Origin: Alphaproteobacteria bacterium | Lineage (GTDB): Bacteria > Pseudomonadota > Alphaproteobacteria > Rhizobiales > CAJQND01 | Assembly: GCA_024227565.1 (NCBI GenBank) | Contig: JAAEUE010000214.1 | Span: 1 to 44,029 of the forward strand | Direction of reading: 5' to 3' | Length of the DNA stretch: 44,029 nt | In this document: one piece after another, positions 25,683 through 34,556 of the stretch | How positions within the stretch are numbered: position 1 is the first letter of the stretch | Layout: each line of letters starts with the position of its first letter | Position numbers and translations under genes: made by a program | The notes under the pieces: generated by a model | What the model was told of the DNA's origin: nothing | The model's input: the letters and a program-made list of their open reading frames with translations, nothing else | Database searches by the model: none

Positions 25683-28600
25683 ATGAAGTTTTCGCGTTTA
25701 CGCCTGTCTGGCTTCAAATCCTTCGTGGAGCCGACCGAGTTCCTTATTGAACCCGGGCTAACAGGTGTTGTCGGTCCAAATGGCTGCGGCAAATCCAATT
25801 TGCTGGAAGCACTGCGTTGGGTAATGGGTGAAAACTCATACAAATCCATGCGCGGTTCCGGCATGGAAGACGTGATTTTCAACGGTTCCGGCAACCGGCC
25901 GCAGCGCAATATGGCCGAGGTGACTGTGTATCTGGACAACTCCAGCCGTGGCGCCCCGGCCGGCTTCAACGACAGCGATGAACTTGAAATCTCGCGGCGC
26001 ATTGAGCGCGAGGCGGGCTCGGCTTATCGGATCAACGGCAAGGATGCCCGCGCTAGAGACGTTCAACTGCTGTTTGCGGACGCATCTACGGGCTCACGGT
26101 CTCCGGCTCTCGTGCGCCAGGGACAAATTTCCGAACTCATCAACGCCAAGCCCCAGAATCGCCGCCGCATTCTGGAAGAAGCCGCCGGCATCACGGGTTT
26201 GCACACTCGCCGCCATGAGGCTGAGCTGAAACTCAATGGTGCCGAAACCAATCTGACCCGGCTTGATGATGTGGTGGGCCAGTTGGAGCAACAGTTGGCG
26301 GGCTTGAAACGTCAGGCCCGGCAGGCCAAGCGGTACCGCAACCTGTCTGGCGAAATCCGTAAAAATGAGGCTGCCCAGCTTTATGCGTCCTGGCGCGACG
26401 CATCCGACACGGTGGGCAAGGCGGTCGAAGAGTTTGACCAGGTGGCCAGGGTCTTAGGTCAGCAGACCAAGCTTGGATCCGAAGCCAATCGCTCCCAGTT
26501 AGAGGCTTCAGAAAAAATACCCAAACTGCGCGACGAAGAGATGGTTCGCGCCGCTGTCGTGCAGCGCCTGTCTGTTGAGCGCGACAACATGGAAGCTGAA
26601 GAACGCCGCGCCAATCAACGGCGGAGCGAACTGGAAGGCCGGTTGGCGCAATGTGCTGAAGACACCGCGCGTGAAGAAGAACTGCTCTCTGAGACCAACA
26701 CAATCAGCACGCGTCTGGACACAGAACAGAGCGCGTTGGAGAAGGCTGAAGCTGGTGATGCTGAAGCTCGTGCAACGGCTGCGAAGGCCATGCAAGCTGC
26801 CGCTGCAAAGGTTGGCGAGACCCAATCTGCCCATGACGAGGCCAATCGCAAGTTGTCTGATTTGGCAGCACGTAGGACTTCGTTGGAGCGCAATGTTGCC
26901 GATTTGGGCAATCGCTTGGCAGCTCTTGGCAGTGAGCTTTCCAAAGTCGATGATGAGTTGGAAACTCTTAGCGCTGACAATGAGTTCGCAGCTAAACTTG
27001 ATTCACTTTCTGCGGATCTGAAAGCCCTCATCACAAGCCACGAAAAGGCTGGCAGTGAGGTTGAGGATGCCGAAACGCTCGTGCAAAAGCTGAGAGATGA
27101 AGAGGGCAAGGCGCGCGCCGCGTATGATGAGATAAGGCGCCAGTCCGACACCCTGTCGACCGAAGTGCGCACCTTGACGAAAATGCTCAATGTGTCCGAC
27201 GGCGAACTCTGGCCTCCGTTGATTGACGCAGTGAAGGTTGAGCCTGGTTACGAGACAGCGCTGGGCGCGGCTCTTGGAGAGGATCTGGAGGCTGCTGGCG
27301 ACAGCACGGCCCCGGTGCACTGGGATGCGCTTCCGCCTCTTGATGCATCGCAGCCGCTGCCAACTGAGGCCCAAGCTCTGATCGATTTCGTTGAAGGCCC
27401 GGATGCTCTCACGCGCCGTCTGTCACAGGTGGGGATTGTTGGAGCTGATGAGGGCAAACGACTGCAGGCCACCTTGAAACCGGGCCAGAGGTTGGTGTCC
27501 CGCGAGGGCGATCTGTGGCGGTGGGATGGCTACACAGCCGCTGCTGAAGCGCCAACAATGGCTGCACGACGTCTGGAAGAGCGCAATCGGCTGGGCCAAT
27601 TGCAGCAAGATGCGGCGGCAGCTTCGAAAGAGGCTGATAAGGTTCGAGGGGTGCACCAGAAAACGCGTGATGATCTGAGTGCCTCGGTGGAGGCGGAAAA
27701 AGCAGCTCGTCAACGGCGCCGTGAGGCAGCTGAAGCTTTGGAGAAAGCGCGTGGGGCACTGGGTGCCCATGAGCGTGAGATGGCAGATCAGTCAGCCCGC
27801 GCGAGTGCTCTGCAAGAAGCCCGGCGCCGGGTTGAAGCCAGCACCCAAGAGGCCAATGCGGCCCTAACGGCAGCCCAAAAGGATTTGGAAGGCCTGGAGA
27901 ACTCTGACGCTTTAGAAGCGGAGATCGAAAAACTCCGCACCGCAGGGGAGACTGAACGCAATCGATATGCTGAGGCAAGGGCGACCCATGATGGTCTTGA
28001 ACGAGAGGCGCAGAGCCGCACCACCCGGCTGGCGGCGATCGCAGAGGAACGTGATGCTTGGGCCTCGCGCATTGATAAGGCCAGTACTCAGATAGAGACC
28101 CTGCGTACACGCGCCAAGGAAGCTGAAGAGGAGCTGGGCTCACTTGCTGGCCAACCGGCTGACTGGGAAGCCAAACGAAACAAGCTGATGAGCGCACTGT
28201 CTGACGCTGAAAAGGAAAGAAGCGAAGCTGTAGATATCTTGGCCGCAGCGGAAACCAAGCTGGCCGAACTGACACGGATTGAGCGCGACAGCCTGGATGC
28301 CTTGGCCGAAACCCGCGAGGCTCATGCCCGCATTGAAGCCCGTCTGGAAGCCCAGCGCGAGCGCTTGGAGGAAATGACCCATCGTATTGCGGACACGTTG
28401 AGCTGCAAGCCGGATGAAGCCCTTGAGATGGCCGGTTTCTCTGAGTCTTCTGAGATGCCTGACCTCACACACATTGAGACCAAGCTGGAAAAACTCAAGG
28501 CCGAGCGTGAGCGTTTGGGTGGCGTGAACCTCAGGGCTGAGGAAGAAGTTGAAGAGATAACGACCCAGATTGACGAACTCGTGACTGAGCGCGAAGACGT

Positions 28601-29141
28601 CATCAACGCCATCAACAAATTGCGTGGTGCTATTGGCAGCCTGAACCGGGAAGCCCGCCAGCGGCTGTTGGCGGCCTTCGACACAGTGAACGAGAACTTC
28701 ATTTCTCTATTCACAAGCCTGTTCGGGGGAGGCCAAGCCGAACTGAAACTTACGGACTCCGATGATCCGCTCGACGCAGGCCTTGAAATCTACGCCCGCC
28801 CGCCCGGCAAGCGCACCCAGGTCATGTCTCTGCTTTCTGGTGGCGAACAGGCGCTAACGGCGACGGCGTTGATTTTCGCGGTGTTCCTGACCAATCCATC
28901 CCCGATTTGCGTGCTCGACGAGGTTGATGCCCCGCTCGACGATGCCAATGTGGAACGTTTCTGCAGATTGCTTCAGGAGATGTGTAGCAAATCTGAAACC
29001 CGCTTCCTGGTGATCACCCACCATCCGCTAACCATGTCCCGGATGAATCGGCTCTTCGGTGTGACGATGGCGGAAAAAGGAGTGTCTCAGCTTGTATCGG
29101 TCAGCTTGGAAGCTGCCGAGCAGCTGCGCGAAGCCAGCTAG
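25683..29141 (+). CDS. smc: Chromosome segregation protein SMC
   Basis: 1152 residues, full length. The N-terminal ATPase half has Walker A GPNGCGKSN (31-39) and a Q-loop in VRQGQISELI. Two long coiled coils flank a hinge at roughly 500-650 (LWPPLIDAVKVEPGYETALGAALGEDLEAA). The C-terminal half has the signature LSGGEQ from 1051 and Walker B CVLDEVDAPLDD near 1076-1087. As a homodimer with ScpA and ScpB it compacts and aligns newly replicated DNA. The ATG at 25683 has little visible ribosome site. The stop overlaps the convergent demethylase-like gene by four bases. Confidence 0.97.
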   Translation: MKFSRLRLSGFKSFVEPTEFLIEPGLTGVVGPNGCGKSNLLEALRWVMGENSYKSMRGSGMEDVIFNGSGNRPQRNMAEVTVYLDNSSRGAPAGFNDSDELEISRRIEREAGSAYRINGKDARARDVQLLFADASTGSRSPALVRQGQISELINAKPQNRRRILEEAAGITGLHTRRHEAELKLNGAETNLTRLDDVVGQLEQQLAGLKRQARQAKRYRNLSGEIRKNEAAQLYASWRDASDTVGKAVEEFDQVARVLGQQTKLGSEANRSQLEASEKIPKLRDEEMVRAAVVQRLSVERDNMEAEERRANQRRSELEGRLAQCAEDTAREEELLSETNTISTRLDTEQSALEKAEAGDAEARATAAKAMQAAAAKVGETQSAHDEANRKLSDLAARRTSLERNVADLGNRLAALGSELSKVDDELETLSADNEFAAKLDSLSADLKALITSHEKAGSEVEDAETLVQKLRDEEGKARAAYDEIRRQSDTLSTEVRTLTKMLNVSDGELWPPLIDAVKVEPGYETALGAALGEDLEAAGDSTAPVHWDALPPLDASQPLPTEAQALIDFVEGPDALTRRLSQVGIVGADEGKRLQATLKPGQRLVSREGDLWRWDGYTAAAEAPTMAARRLEERNRLGQLQQDAAAASKEADKVRGVHQKTRDDLSASVEAEKAARQRRREAAEALEKARGALGAHEREMADQSARASALQEARRRVEASTQEANAALTAAQKDLEGLENSDALEAEIEKLRTAGETERNRYAEARATHDGLEREAQSRTTRLAAIAEERDAWASRIDKASTQIETLRTRAKEAEEELGSLAGQPADWEAKRNKLMSALSDAEKERSEAVDILAAAETKLAELTRIERDSLDALAETREAHARIEARLEAQRERLEEMTHRIADTLSCKPDEALEMAGFSESSEMPDLTHIETKLEKLKAERERLGGVNLRAEEEVEEITTQIDELVTEREDVINAINKLRGAIGSLNREARQRLLAAFDTVNENFISLFTSLFGGGQAELKLTDSDDPLDAGLEIYARPPGKRTQVMSLLSGGEQALTATALIFAVFLTNPSPICVLDEVDAPLDDANVERFCRLLQEMCSKSETRFLVITHHPLTMSRMNRLFGVTMAEKGVSQLVSVSLEAAEQLREAS

Positions 29142-30268
29142 GCGAACGGCAAGGAACTGATCTGGCCTTCGCGGACTTGTCCGTCTGAAGTTTCTACGAA
29201 AACCGCCTGCCCAGGCTCCCAGTAGCCGCGCTCGATCATTGAAAGCCCAATGTTGGCGTTGAGTTTCGGCGAGTAAATCCCTGATGTGACCTGGCCGATC
29301 CAAGGCTGATCGTCGGCTGCCGCGTGCACGGGCCACGGCACAACGCACTGTGGGCAGGGGGCACCGCCGAAGGTAACCCCGCGTATCTCCCTTTGATGGC
29401 CTGCTATGCGTATCTCCTCAATTGCGTCCTGACCTATGAACGCGCCCCCTGCGTCAAGGTCGCAGTAGTCCGCCATGCCGCATTCCAAGGGGTTGTTGTC
29501 CGAGTTCATCTCGTTGCCAAAAGACAAGAGACCGCCTTCAATGCGCTCGATAAGATTGGGGCATCCGGCGCGAATAATGAATGCCTGGCCTGCCTCCATA
29601 ACGCTATCCCAGAGGGCAGGGCCCAGAGCACTCAAATTGAGATAGATTTCAAAACCGCCCTGTTTGGAGAACCCTGAGCGCGCGATCAGCTGGGTGGTTC
29701 CTTGAAACTCCACATAGCCAAAACGGAAGAACTTGATCTTGCGGATCGCGTCGCCAAAAAGTGTCGCAACCACGTCTTCGGCCTTTGGTCCCTGAACGGC
29801 TAGCGGTGAGACGTCTGGCTCATGCACATGAACGTCCATACGCGCGCCAAGCGCTAGGCCTTTGGCCCACAGGAGAACGTCTGAATCTGCGATGGAGAGC
29901 CAAAACCGATCATTTGCGAGCTTTAGCAGAACCGGATCGTTCAGCATTCTGGCGCGCTCATCAGCCAAAGGCACATAGAAGCATTGGCCAATCTTAGCGT
30001 TGGAGACATCCCGCGGGGTCATCCATTGCACAAGCTGTTCAGCATCAGGACCTGAGATTTCCACCTGGCGCTGGCAGGAGACATCCCAAACCCGCGCATG
30101 TTCGCACAGGTGCCAATACTCGCCCTCAACAGGGGCCCCAAACCCCTTCGGCAACAATGTGTGGTTGACCACGGAGAACCCGCAGCCACCGGCTTCTTCC
30201 ACCTTGTCGGCATAGGGCGTCCACCGGATGCGGCTTGACATGTTCAGTCCAGAATTCGGCTCACTCAT
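29138..30268 (-). CDS. DmdA-like/GcvT-family folate-dependent demethylase
   Basis: About 376 residues of the aminomethyltransferase (GcvT) fold, closest by eye to dimethylsulfoniopropionate demethylase DmdA: shared landmarks are VWDVSCQRQVEISGPDA (60-76), QCFYVPLADERARMLNDPV (95-113), PDVSPLAVQGPKAEDV (151-166), RSGFSKQGGFEIY (197-209) and RAGCPNLIERIEGGLLS (233-249). DmdA moves a methyl from DMSP to tetrahydrofolate. No dmdB, dmdC or dmdD lies nearby, so DMSP may not be the substrate; another S- or N-methyl compound is possible. Start 30268 has GAGGGCGCGGGGA upstream; 30241 would give a length closer to known DmdA. It is the last gene of a four-gene operon. Confidence 0.7.
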   Translation of the reverse strand: MSEPNSGLNMSSRIRWTPYADKVEEAGGCGFSVVNHTLLPKGFGAPVEGEYWHLCEHARVWDVSCQRQVEISGPDAEQLVQWMTPRDVSNAKIGQCFYVPLADERARMLNDPVLLKLANDRFWLSIADSDVLLWAKGLALGARMDVHVHEPDVSPLAVQGPKAEDVVATLFGDAIRKIKFFRFGYVEFQGTTQLIARSGFSKQGGFEIYLNLSALGPALWDSVMEAGQAFIIRAGCPNLIERIEGGLLSFGNEMNSDNNPLECGMADYCDLDAGGAFIGQDAIEEIRIAGHQREIRGVTFGGAPCPQCVVPWPVHAAADDQPWIGQVTSGIYSPKLNANIGLSMIERGYWEPGQAVFVETSDGQVREGQISSLPFA

Positions 30269-30279
30269 TCCCCGCGCCC

Positions 30280-30639
30280 TCAGCTGCCAGACCACCAGAC
30301 GGAGTGACTGTTGGGCGCAAGCATCATTGGAATATGATAGCGCGCCGCCGCATCTGGCATTTGGAAACGGATCACCGTTTCGCGGCAGATCTGCATGGGC
30401 GTGGCCGTGGCGCCGTTCGCCTCGAAGTAAGCTCCGGTCTGCAACACCAGCTCAAAGGTTGCTTTAGTGTCGGTTTCGGAGAGCGAAATCTCTTCGGAGA
30501 ACCGGCCGCCGGCATCGGTTGCCGAGTTTAGAACCTGAGTGCGCCGGCCATCCGGCTCAATCCTTGAGGGGCTCAAAGCTATGCCACCCGCATGGGACCC
30601 ATCAACAGAATTCAGTGTATGTGTAGAGAGAACAGCCAT
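30280..30639 (-). CDS. Transthyretin/5-hydroxyisourate hydrolase-like protein, altered tail
   Basis: 119 residues with the transthyretin-like fold: LSTHTLNSVDGSHAGG at the start, DAGGRFSEE, FELVLQTGAYFEANG, and RYHIPMMLAPN near the end. Enzymatic HIUases use two His, an Arg and the C-terminal Tyr-Arg-Gly-Ser. Here His7, Arg46 and His102 are in suitable places, but the tail reads SVWWSGS, so the Tyr-Arg pair is lost. No uricase or other urate genes are present. It may hydrolyse a different ring or have a binding role. It sits 7 bases after the ThDP enzyme and 11 bases before the demethylase-like gene, so it belongs to their operon. Confidence 0.78.
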   Translation of the reverse strand: MAVLSTHTLNSVDGSHAGGIALSPSRIEPDGRRTQVLNSATDAGGRFSEEISLSETDTKATFELVLQTGAYFEANGATATPMQICRETVIRFQMPDAAARYHIPMMLAPNSHSVWWSGS

Positions 30640-30646
30640 CCTGATC

Positions 30647-32392
30647 CTATTCAATCGAAGCTTTGTCACGCTTGCTTGTGGTGGCCAGCACAATCGGGCT
30701 GATGACGCCTTTGGCCTTCACATTGACGCAAGCAGGCTTACCGCTGGCGATCGCCCGCTTCAGCGCCGGCACCAGCTCAGCGTGGGTTTCAACCAGCTCC
30801 CCATGGCCGCCCATGCCCTCAAACAACCCGTGGAAGGGAATATTGCGGAAGTCGGTGGCAAAGTGGTCACCGCTTTCAAACAGGCGTTCTTGCTGTTGGG
30901 AGATGCAGTCCAGGCCGCCGTTATTGTCGATCACCACCACGATGGGCATCTTCTCCTGGAAGGCGGCCTCAATGGAAAGCCCGCCTGACAGGAAGGCGCC
31001 ATCACCGCTGATCAGAACCACCGTGCTTTTCGGGTTCAGATTTTTGGCCGAAAGCGCAAACGAAACCCCGCATCCCAGCATGCTGTAGGAGCCAGGGTGG
31101 AGGATGCCGGCCAACTTTTGACCCTTCCAACCGGCCAGGTTGACGGCGATTTCAGACCAAAAATGAGTGTTCCCACCATCAAACAGCAGGAAATCGTTCG
31201 AACCCAGGCAGGTTTGAACGTCAAGCGGAAGCTGCAGGGGGTGGATCTTTTCACCGGATTGTTCAGCGTGCTCGGTCTCTGTTTGCACATCAGCTAGGCT
31301 TTGTGTGACCCATTCATCGCGCTTGGCTTTGTTTAACTCCAGCCAGGAGCGCTCAAGCCTCCAGTTTCCAGCATCCTTCAGGGCACACAGAGCATCGAAA
31401 AAGGCTCCTGGATCGCTCAACAGCACCTGATCGGCGGCGCGGTTGAAATCGATCTCCTCGTGTGAGCCGTTCACACAGATGAGCTCCAGTGTATCGGGAA
31501 ACAGCGGCGGATTACCGAAGTTCATCTGGTTGTCGAGCCTGCCACCAACCATGATGGCTACGTCGCATTCTTCCAGGGCGAATTTCGAGGGTGGATATTG
31601 ATGAACATCAGCCAGGCCCATGTAGATGTCATTGTCCTCGCCCAGCAGCTTTTGGTGATACGGCACGTTGAAGAACGGGATGTTCAGGTCACGCGCAGCG
31701 GTTTCAAGCTGCCCTTCGGTGTTCGACCACCAAACGCCGTGGCCGCCTATCAAGATGGGCCGTTTTGCGACGGAGATGATTCGGAGGACCGCCTCAAGCG
31801 CTGCGGGTTCTGGCCAAGCGCGGACGGGTGTTCTTGTGTTCGGCGAAAAGGGCCGTTCCTGCGAAGCCGCATTTTCAGGATAGGAAGAAAACATAATGTC
31901 GACCGGCATGCTTAAATGCACCGGGCCGGGATAGCCGCTTGTTGCAATCTTGTAGGCTCGGTCAACGAACTCCCCAATGCGCTCGCCATCGGTGATGCTG
32001 GCGCTGTATTTGGTGAGGGGCGCTGCGATACTCACATCATCGATTTCCTTGAAACCACCGGCACCCTGCCGTTTCAATGTGCTGGAACCGGTCACGAAGA
32101 TCACTGGGGAGCGCTCGCCCCAGGCTTCCACCATTGCGGGCACCGCATTGGCAAAGCCTTCAGGCCCCACCAGACATACGGTCGGTTTTCTCGTCAGCCG
32201 GGCGTGGCCGTCTGCAAGGTGCCCGGCAATTTGTTCATGCGGGCAGTTGATGACCCGCATCTGACATTCCATGAAGCCTTCAAGGGCCGGATTGCAAAAA
32301 CCTCCGGCCAATGTGAAGACATGTTCAATGGCCTTCTCGTGTAGCGCTCTGGCGAGCAGGTTGCCGCCTCTCATGCGTTTTGCTTCACCCAT
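30647..32392 (-). CDS. Thiamine-diphosphate enzyme (2-oxoacid decarboxylase / 2-hydroxyacyl-CoA lyase type)
   Basis: About 581 residues in the three-domain layout of the acetolactate synthase/oxalyl-CoA decarboxylase superfamily. The catalytic Glu53 lies in NCPHEQIAGHLADGHAR. The central domain includes RPILIGGHGVW. The ThDP/Mg motif starts with GDGAFLSGG (463) and ends with Asn490-Asn491. Family members decarboxylate 2-oxoacids, cleave 2-hydroxyacyl-CoA or form acyloins; the sequence does not show which. There is no small regulatory subunit and no other ilv gene, so biosynthetic acetolactate synthase is unlikely. The gene begins 13 bases after a 2-hydroxyacid oxidase, which would supply 2-oxoacids. 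The frame stays open to 32425; I chose MGEAKRMRGG at 32392, with 32374 as an alternative. Confidence 0.82.
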   Translation of the reverse strand: MGEAKRMRGGNLLARALHEKAIEHVFTLAGGFCNPALEGFMECQMRVINCPHEQIAGHLADGHARLTRKPTVCLVGPEGFANAVPAMVEAWGERSPVIFVTGSSTLKRQGAGGFKEIDDVSIAAPLTKYSASITDGERIGEFVDRAYKIATSGYPGPVHLSMPVDIMFSSYPENAASQERPFSPNTRTPVRAWPEPAALEAVLRIISVAKRPILIGGHGVWWSNTEGQLETAARDLNIPFFNVPYHQKLLGEDNDIYMGLADVHQYPPSKFALEECDVAIMVGGRLDNQMNFGNPPLFPDTLELICVNGSHEEIDFNRAADQVLLSDPGAFFDALCALKDAGNWRLERSWLELNKAKRDEWVTQSLADVQTETEHAEQSGEKIHPLQLPLDVQTCLGSNDFLLFDGGNTHFWSEIAVNLAGWKGQKLAGILHPGSYSMLGCGVSFALSAKNLNPKSTVVLISGDGAFLSGGLSIEAAFQEKMPIVVVIDNNGGLDCISQQQERLFESGDHFATDFRNIPFHGLFEGMGGHGELVETHAELVPALKRAIASGKPACVNVKAKGVISPIVLATTSKRDKASIE

Positions 32393-32405
32393 CAGGCCAC
32401 TCTTT

Positions 32406-33560
32406 TCATTCAGTCGTTGGCGCAAGGTTGGTTTCGTACAGCGCTTGCGCGGATACTCCAGAAATGTCGGTTAGTCCAATTTGTGACAGCGCCACATCTA
32501 CATCCTGCTTCAAGATTTCAATGAACTGGTTCAGGCCGCGCGCGCCGTTCGCCCCAACTGCGTAGAGTATGGGGCGTCCGAGCATGACAAAATCTGCGCC
32601 CATCGCCAAGGCCTTCACAACATCTTCGCCGGAGCGCACGCCGCTGTCGAAAATCAGAGGATAATCTGGCCCCACCGCTGCCCGCACGGCGCCAAGGGCC
32701 TGGATTGCCGGCGGGGCACTGTCGAGCTGTCTACCGCCATGGTTAGATACGTAAACCGCGTCGGCTCCGGTCTGCTTGATCTGCATGGCGTCTGCTGGCG
32801 AAAGAACACCTTTCACCACGAGCTTGTGTTTCCAGCGCTCGCGCAGGCGCTTCAGAAAGTCCCAATCGGTGGAGCCGCGGTTTGCGTTTCGTGTGGTGTC
32901 CGCATCAGCTTTCAGCGCATCATAATTTTGCGGTGAGGGCACACCCATTGCCAATGTTTTCAGCGACCAGGTGGGGTGGAGTGCAAAATCTGCGAACTGA
33001 CGAGGCCCCATCTTGAACGGCACCTGGAAGCCATTACGCAAATCACGAACGCGGCGGGAAAGTTGGGTGACGTCCACCGTGAGCAACAGTTTCGTGTAGC
33101 CGGCCGCCGCGGCACGATCCACAAGGTCGAACGCGGCTTCGTGTGACTGATACACGTAGAGCTGGAACCAGGTTTTCCCACCCGACTGCTCGAACATGTC
33201 CTCCAATCTTGAGGAGGCTGCAGTTGAAACACCAAGGGGGATGTTATGCTTGGCGGCCTGTTCAGCCAGGATGCCATCTGCGCCCGGCCATACCAGGTTG
33301 CACATGCCCATGGGTGCGATACCAAAGGGCAACCCCATCTCTTCGCCCAAAAACTGTTTGCCAAGCGTGCGGCCATCCACGTTCAAGAGAACCCGCGGAC
33401 ACAATCTGATGTTGTTCAAACTTTCGCAGTTGAGGTTTGCCGCATGCTCTGTGCCAACGGCCCCTTGCACAAAGTCAAACATCATGCGCGGCATGCGCTG
33501 CTCGGCCAGACGCATGGCGTCGTCCACATCGAAAATGGATCTTCCTGGCCAAAGGTTCAT
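32406..33560 (-). CDS. FMN-dependent alpha-hydroxy-acid oxidase/dehydrogenase
   Basis: 384 residues of the glycolate oxidase/L-lactate dehydrogenase (LldD)/mandelate dehydrogenase family, a TIM barrel with FMN. The active site is SNHGGRQLD with His274 (base) and Arg277; Lys250 in VVKGVLSP contacts FMN, and FQLYVY holds Tyr135. The tyrosine that starts the substrate site in glycolate oxidase (VYDY) is Phe28 here (MFDFVQG), as in some LldD-type members. It converts a 2-hydroxyacid to a 2-oxoacid. It is the first gene of its operon; the ThDP enzyme follows after 13 bases, giving an oxidation-then-cleavage pair. The start faces the HalD/BesD-like hydroxylase gene. Confidence 0.9.
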   Translation of the reverse strand: MNLWPGRSIFDVDDAMRLAEQRMPRMMFDFVQGAVGTEHAANLNCESLNNIRLCPRVLLNVDGRTLGKQFLGEEMGLPFGIAPMGMCNLVWPGADGILAEQAAKHNIPLGVSTAASSRLEDMFEQSGGKTWFQLYVYQSHEAAFDLVDRAAAAGYTKLLLTVDVTQLSRRVRDLRNGFQVPFKMGPRQFADFALHPTWSLKTLAMGVPSPQNYDALKADADTTRNANRGSTDWDFLKRLRERWKHKLVVKGVLSPADAMQIKQTGADAVYVSNHGGRQLDSAPPAIQALGAVRAAVGPDYPLIFDSGVRSGEDVVKALAMGADFVMLGRPILYAVGANGARGLNQFIEILKQDVDVALSQIGLTDISGVSAQALYETNLAPTTE

Positions 33561-33596
33561 ATGAGAGCGCGGTTCGAAAACCCGATGCTTTGTTGC

Positions 33597-33631
33597 CGAT
33601 AATCTTATCGACCCTACCCAATAGGTTATCG
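33597..33631. promoter_or_regulatory. Candidate operator in the oxidase/hydroxylase divergent promoter
   Basis: The perfect palindrome CGATAA-TC-TTATCG (33597-33610) is followed by a third half-site TTATCG at 33626-33631. Wider arms TTGTTG and CAACAA flank the group at about 33590 and 33637. A separate AGTGT...ACACT dyad lies at 33651-33668. These lie between two divergent operons and could let one regulator control both. No regulator gene is in the neighbourhood. Confidence 0.45.
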
Positions 33632-33726
33632 GGCGACAACAAGTACCTTTAGTGTGTATTAAAACACTCTTGTGCCATCAAATTCCGGTGATACGATCCT
33701 TCTGACAAATGTTGAGGAGAAAGCCC

Positions 33727-34554
33727 ATGGCAAGTGTAGTAGGGCCAGCGGTTCTGGCCGAAGACATGGTAGATCTTGCGCGTTATCCCATTGCAGATCT
33801 GGCAAGCGCAGAAGGCGCCGCATTCGCTGCCAAGTGCAGGCAGCAGTACGAAACAACAGGTCTGTGCGCGCTGCATGGGTTTATTACGCCTCCGGCACTG
33901 CAACGGCTGGCGGCTGAAGCTGAAGCCCTTTCGGACAAAGCCTATTTCTGCAAGAGCACCCACAATGCATATTTGACGGAAGAAAATGGGCTGGGAGGCG
34001 ATGATGTGCGCGCCCGCCAGGAGGAAACTTATGTGGGGTCAGTTGCATATGACTTGATCCCGGAAAGTGCTGGCCTGCACCGCCTCTACAACTGGGATCC
34101 CTTGCGAGATTTTATCGGCGCCGTGCTCGGAAAGCCAACGCTCCACAGGTTCGCCGACCTGATGGGCGCGTGCTCGATCAATGTGTTCAAGGACGGCGGG
34201 GAGCATGGTTGGCATTTTGATGAATCTGAGTTTACCGTAACCTTGATGCTGCAACCTCCCGAACAAGGTGGAACGTTTGAGTATGTGCCCAAAATACGGG
34301 GCCTGGCCAACGAGCAGGAAATCGTAGGCCGGGTGCTGGATGGCGATCGTGATGGAGTGGTCGAGTTGCCGTTTACGTCAGGGACGCTGTTGATCTTTGG
34401 AGGCAATCAGACAATCCACCGCGTTGCCAGGGTCTCGGGCGCCACCAAGCGTCTCGTGCCGGTCCTGTGCTACGCCGAGAAAGCCGGTCTGGCCAACAGT
34501 CCTGAGGTGCGTAGGCTCTTCTGGGGAAGGACCGGCGAAGAGGCAAGGGCGTAG
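33727..34554 (+). CDS. HalD/BesD-like Fe(II)/2-oxoglutarate hydroxylase
   Basis: About 275 residues. The iron site is His163-x-Asp165 (HGWHFDESEFT) and His231 (NQTIHRVA), with the 2-oxoglutarate Arg at about 242. The segments LMLQPPEQGGTFEYVPKIR, GRVLDGDRDGVVELPF and VRRLFWGR are characteristic of the HalD/BesD group, whose members modify free amino acids without a carrier protein. Halogenases of this group replace the Asp with Gly or Ala to leave room for chloride; here Asp is kept, so hydroxylation is expected. Start at 33727 has GAGGAG upstream. It leads a tight operon with a PhyH dioxygenase two bases later. Confidence 0.82.
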   Translation: MASVVGPAVLAEDMVDLARYPIADLASAEGAAFAAKCRQQYETTGLCALHGFITPPALQRLAAEAEALSDKAYFCKSTHNAYLTEENGLGGDDVRARQEETYVGSVAYDLIPESAGLHRLYNWDPLRDFIGAVLGKPTLHRFADLMGACSINVFKDGGEHGWHFDESEFTVTLMLQPPEQGGTFEYVPKIRGLANEQEIVGRVLDGDRDGVVELPFTSGTLLIFGGNQTIHRVARVSGATKRLVPVLCYAEKAGLANSPEVRRLFWGRTGEEARA

Positions 34555-34556
34555 GC

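Noticed and set aside
27409..28275. A 288-codon open frame on the minus strand
   Set aside because: Antisense to the coiled-coil of smc; the frame is open because of repetitive Glu/Ala/Arg codons on the other strand.
30647..32392. Acetolactate synthase or glyoxylate carboligase
   Set aside because: No ilvN/ilvH/ilvC or glyoxylate-pathway genes nearby, and the context is a catabolic operon; the broader ThDP assignment is safer.
33727..34554. Amino-acid halogenase of the BesD type
   Set aside because: The iron-ligand Asp165 is present in HFD; halogenases have Gly or Ala there.
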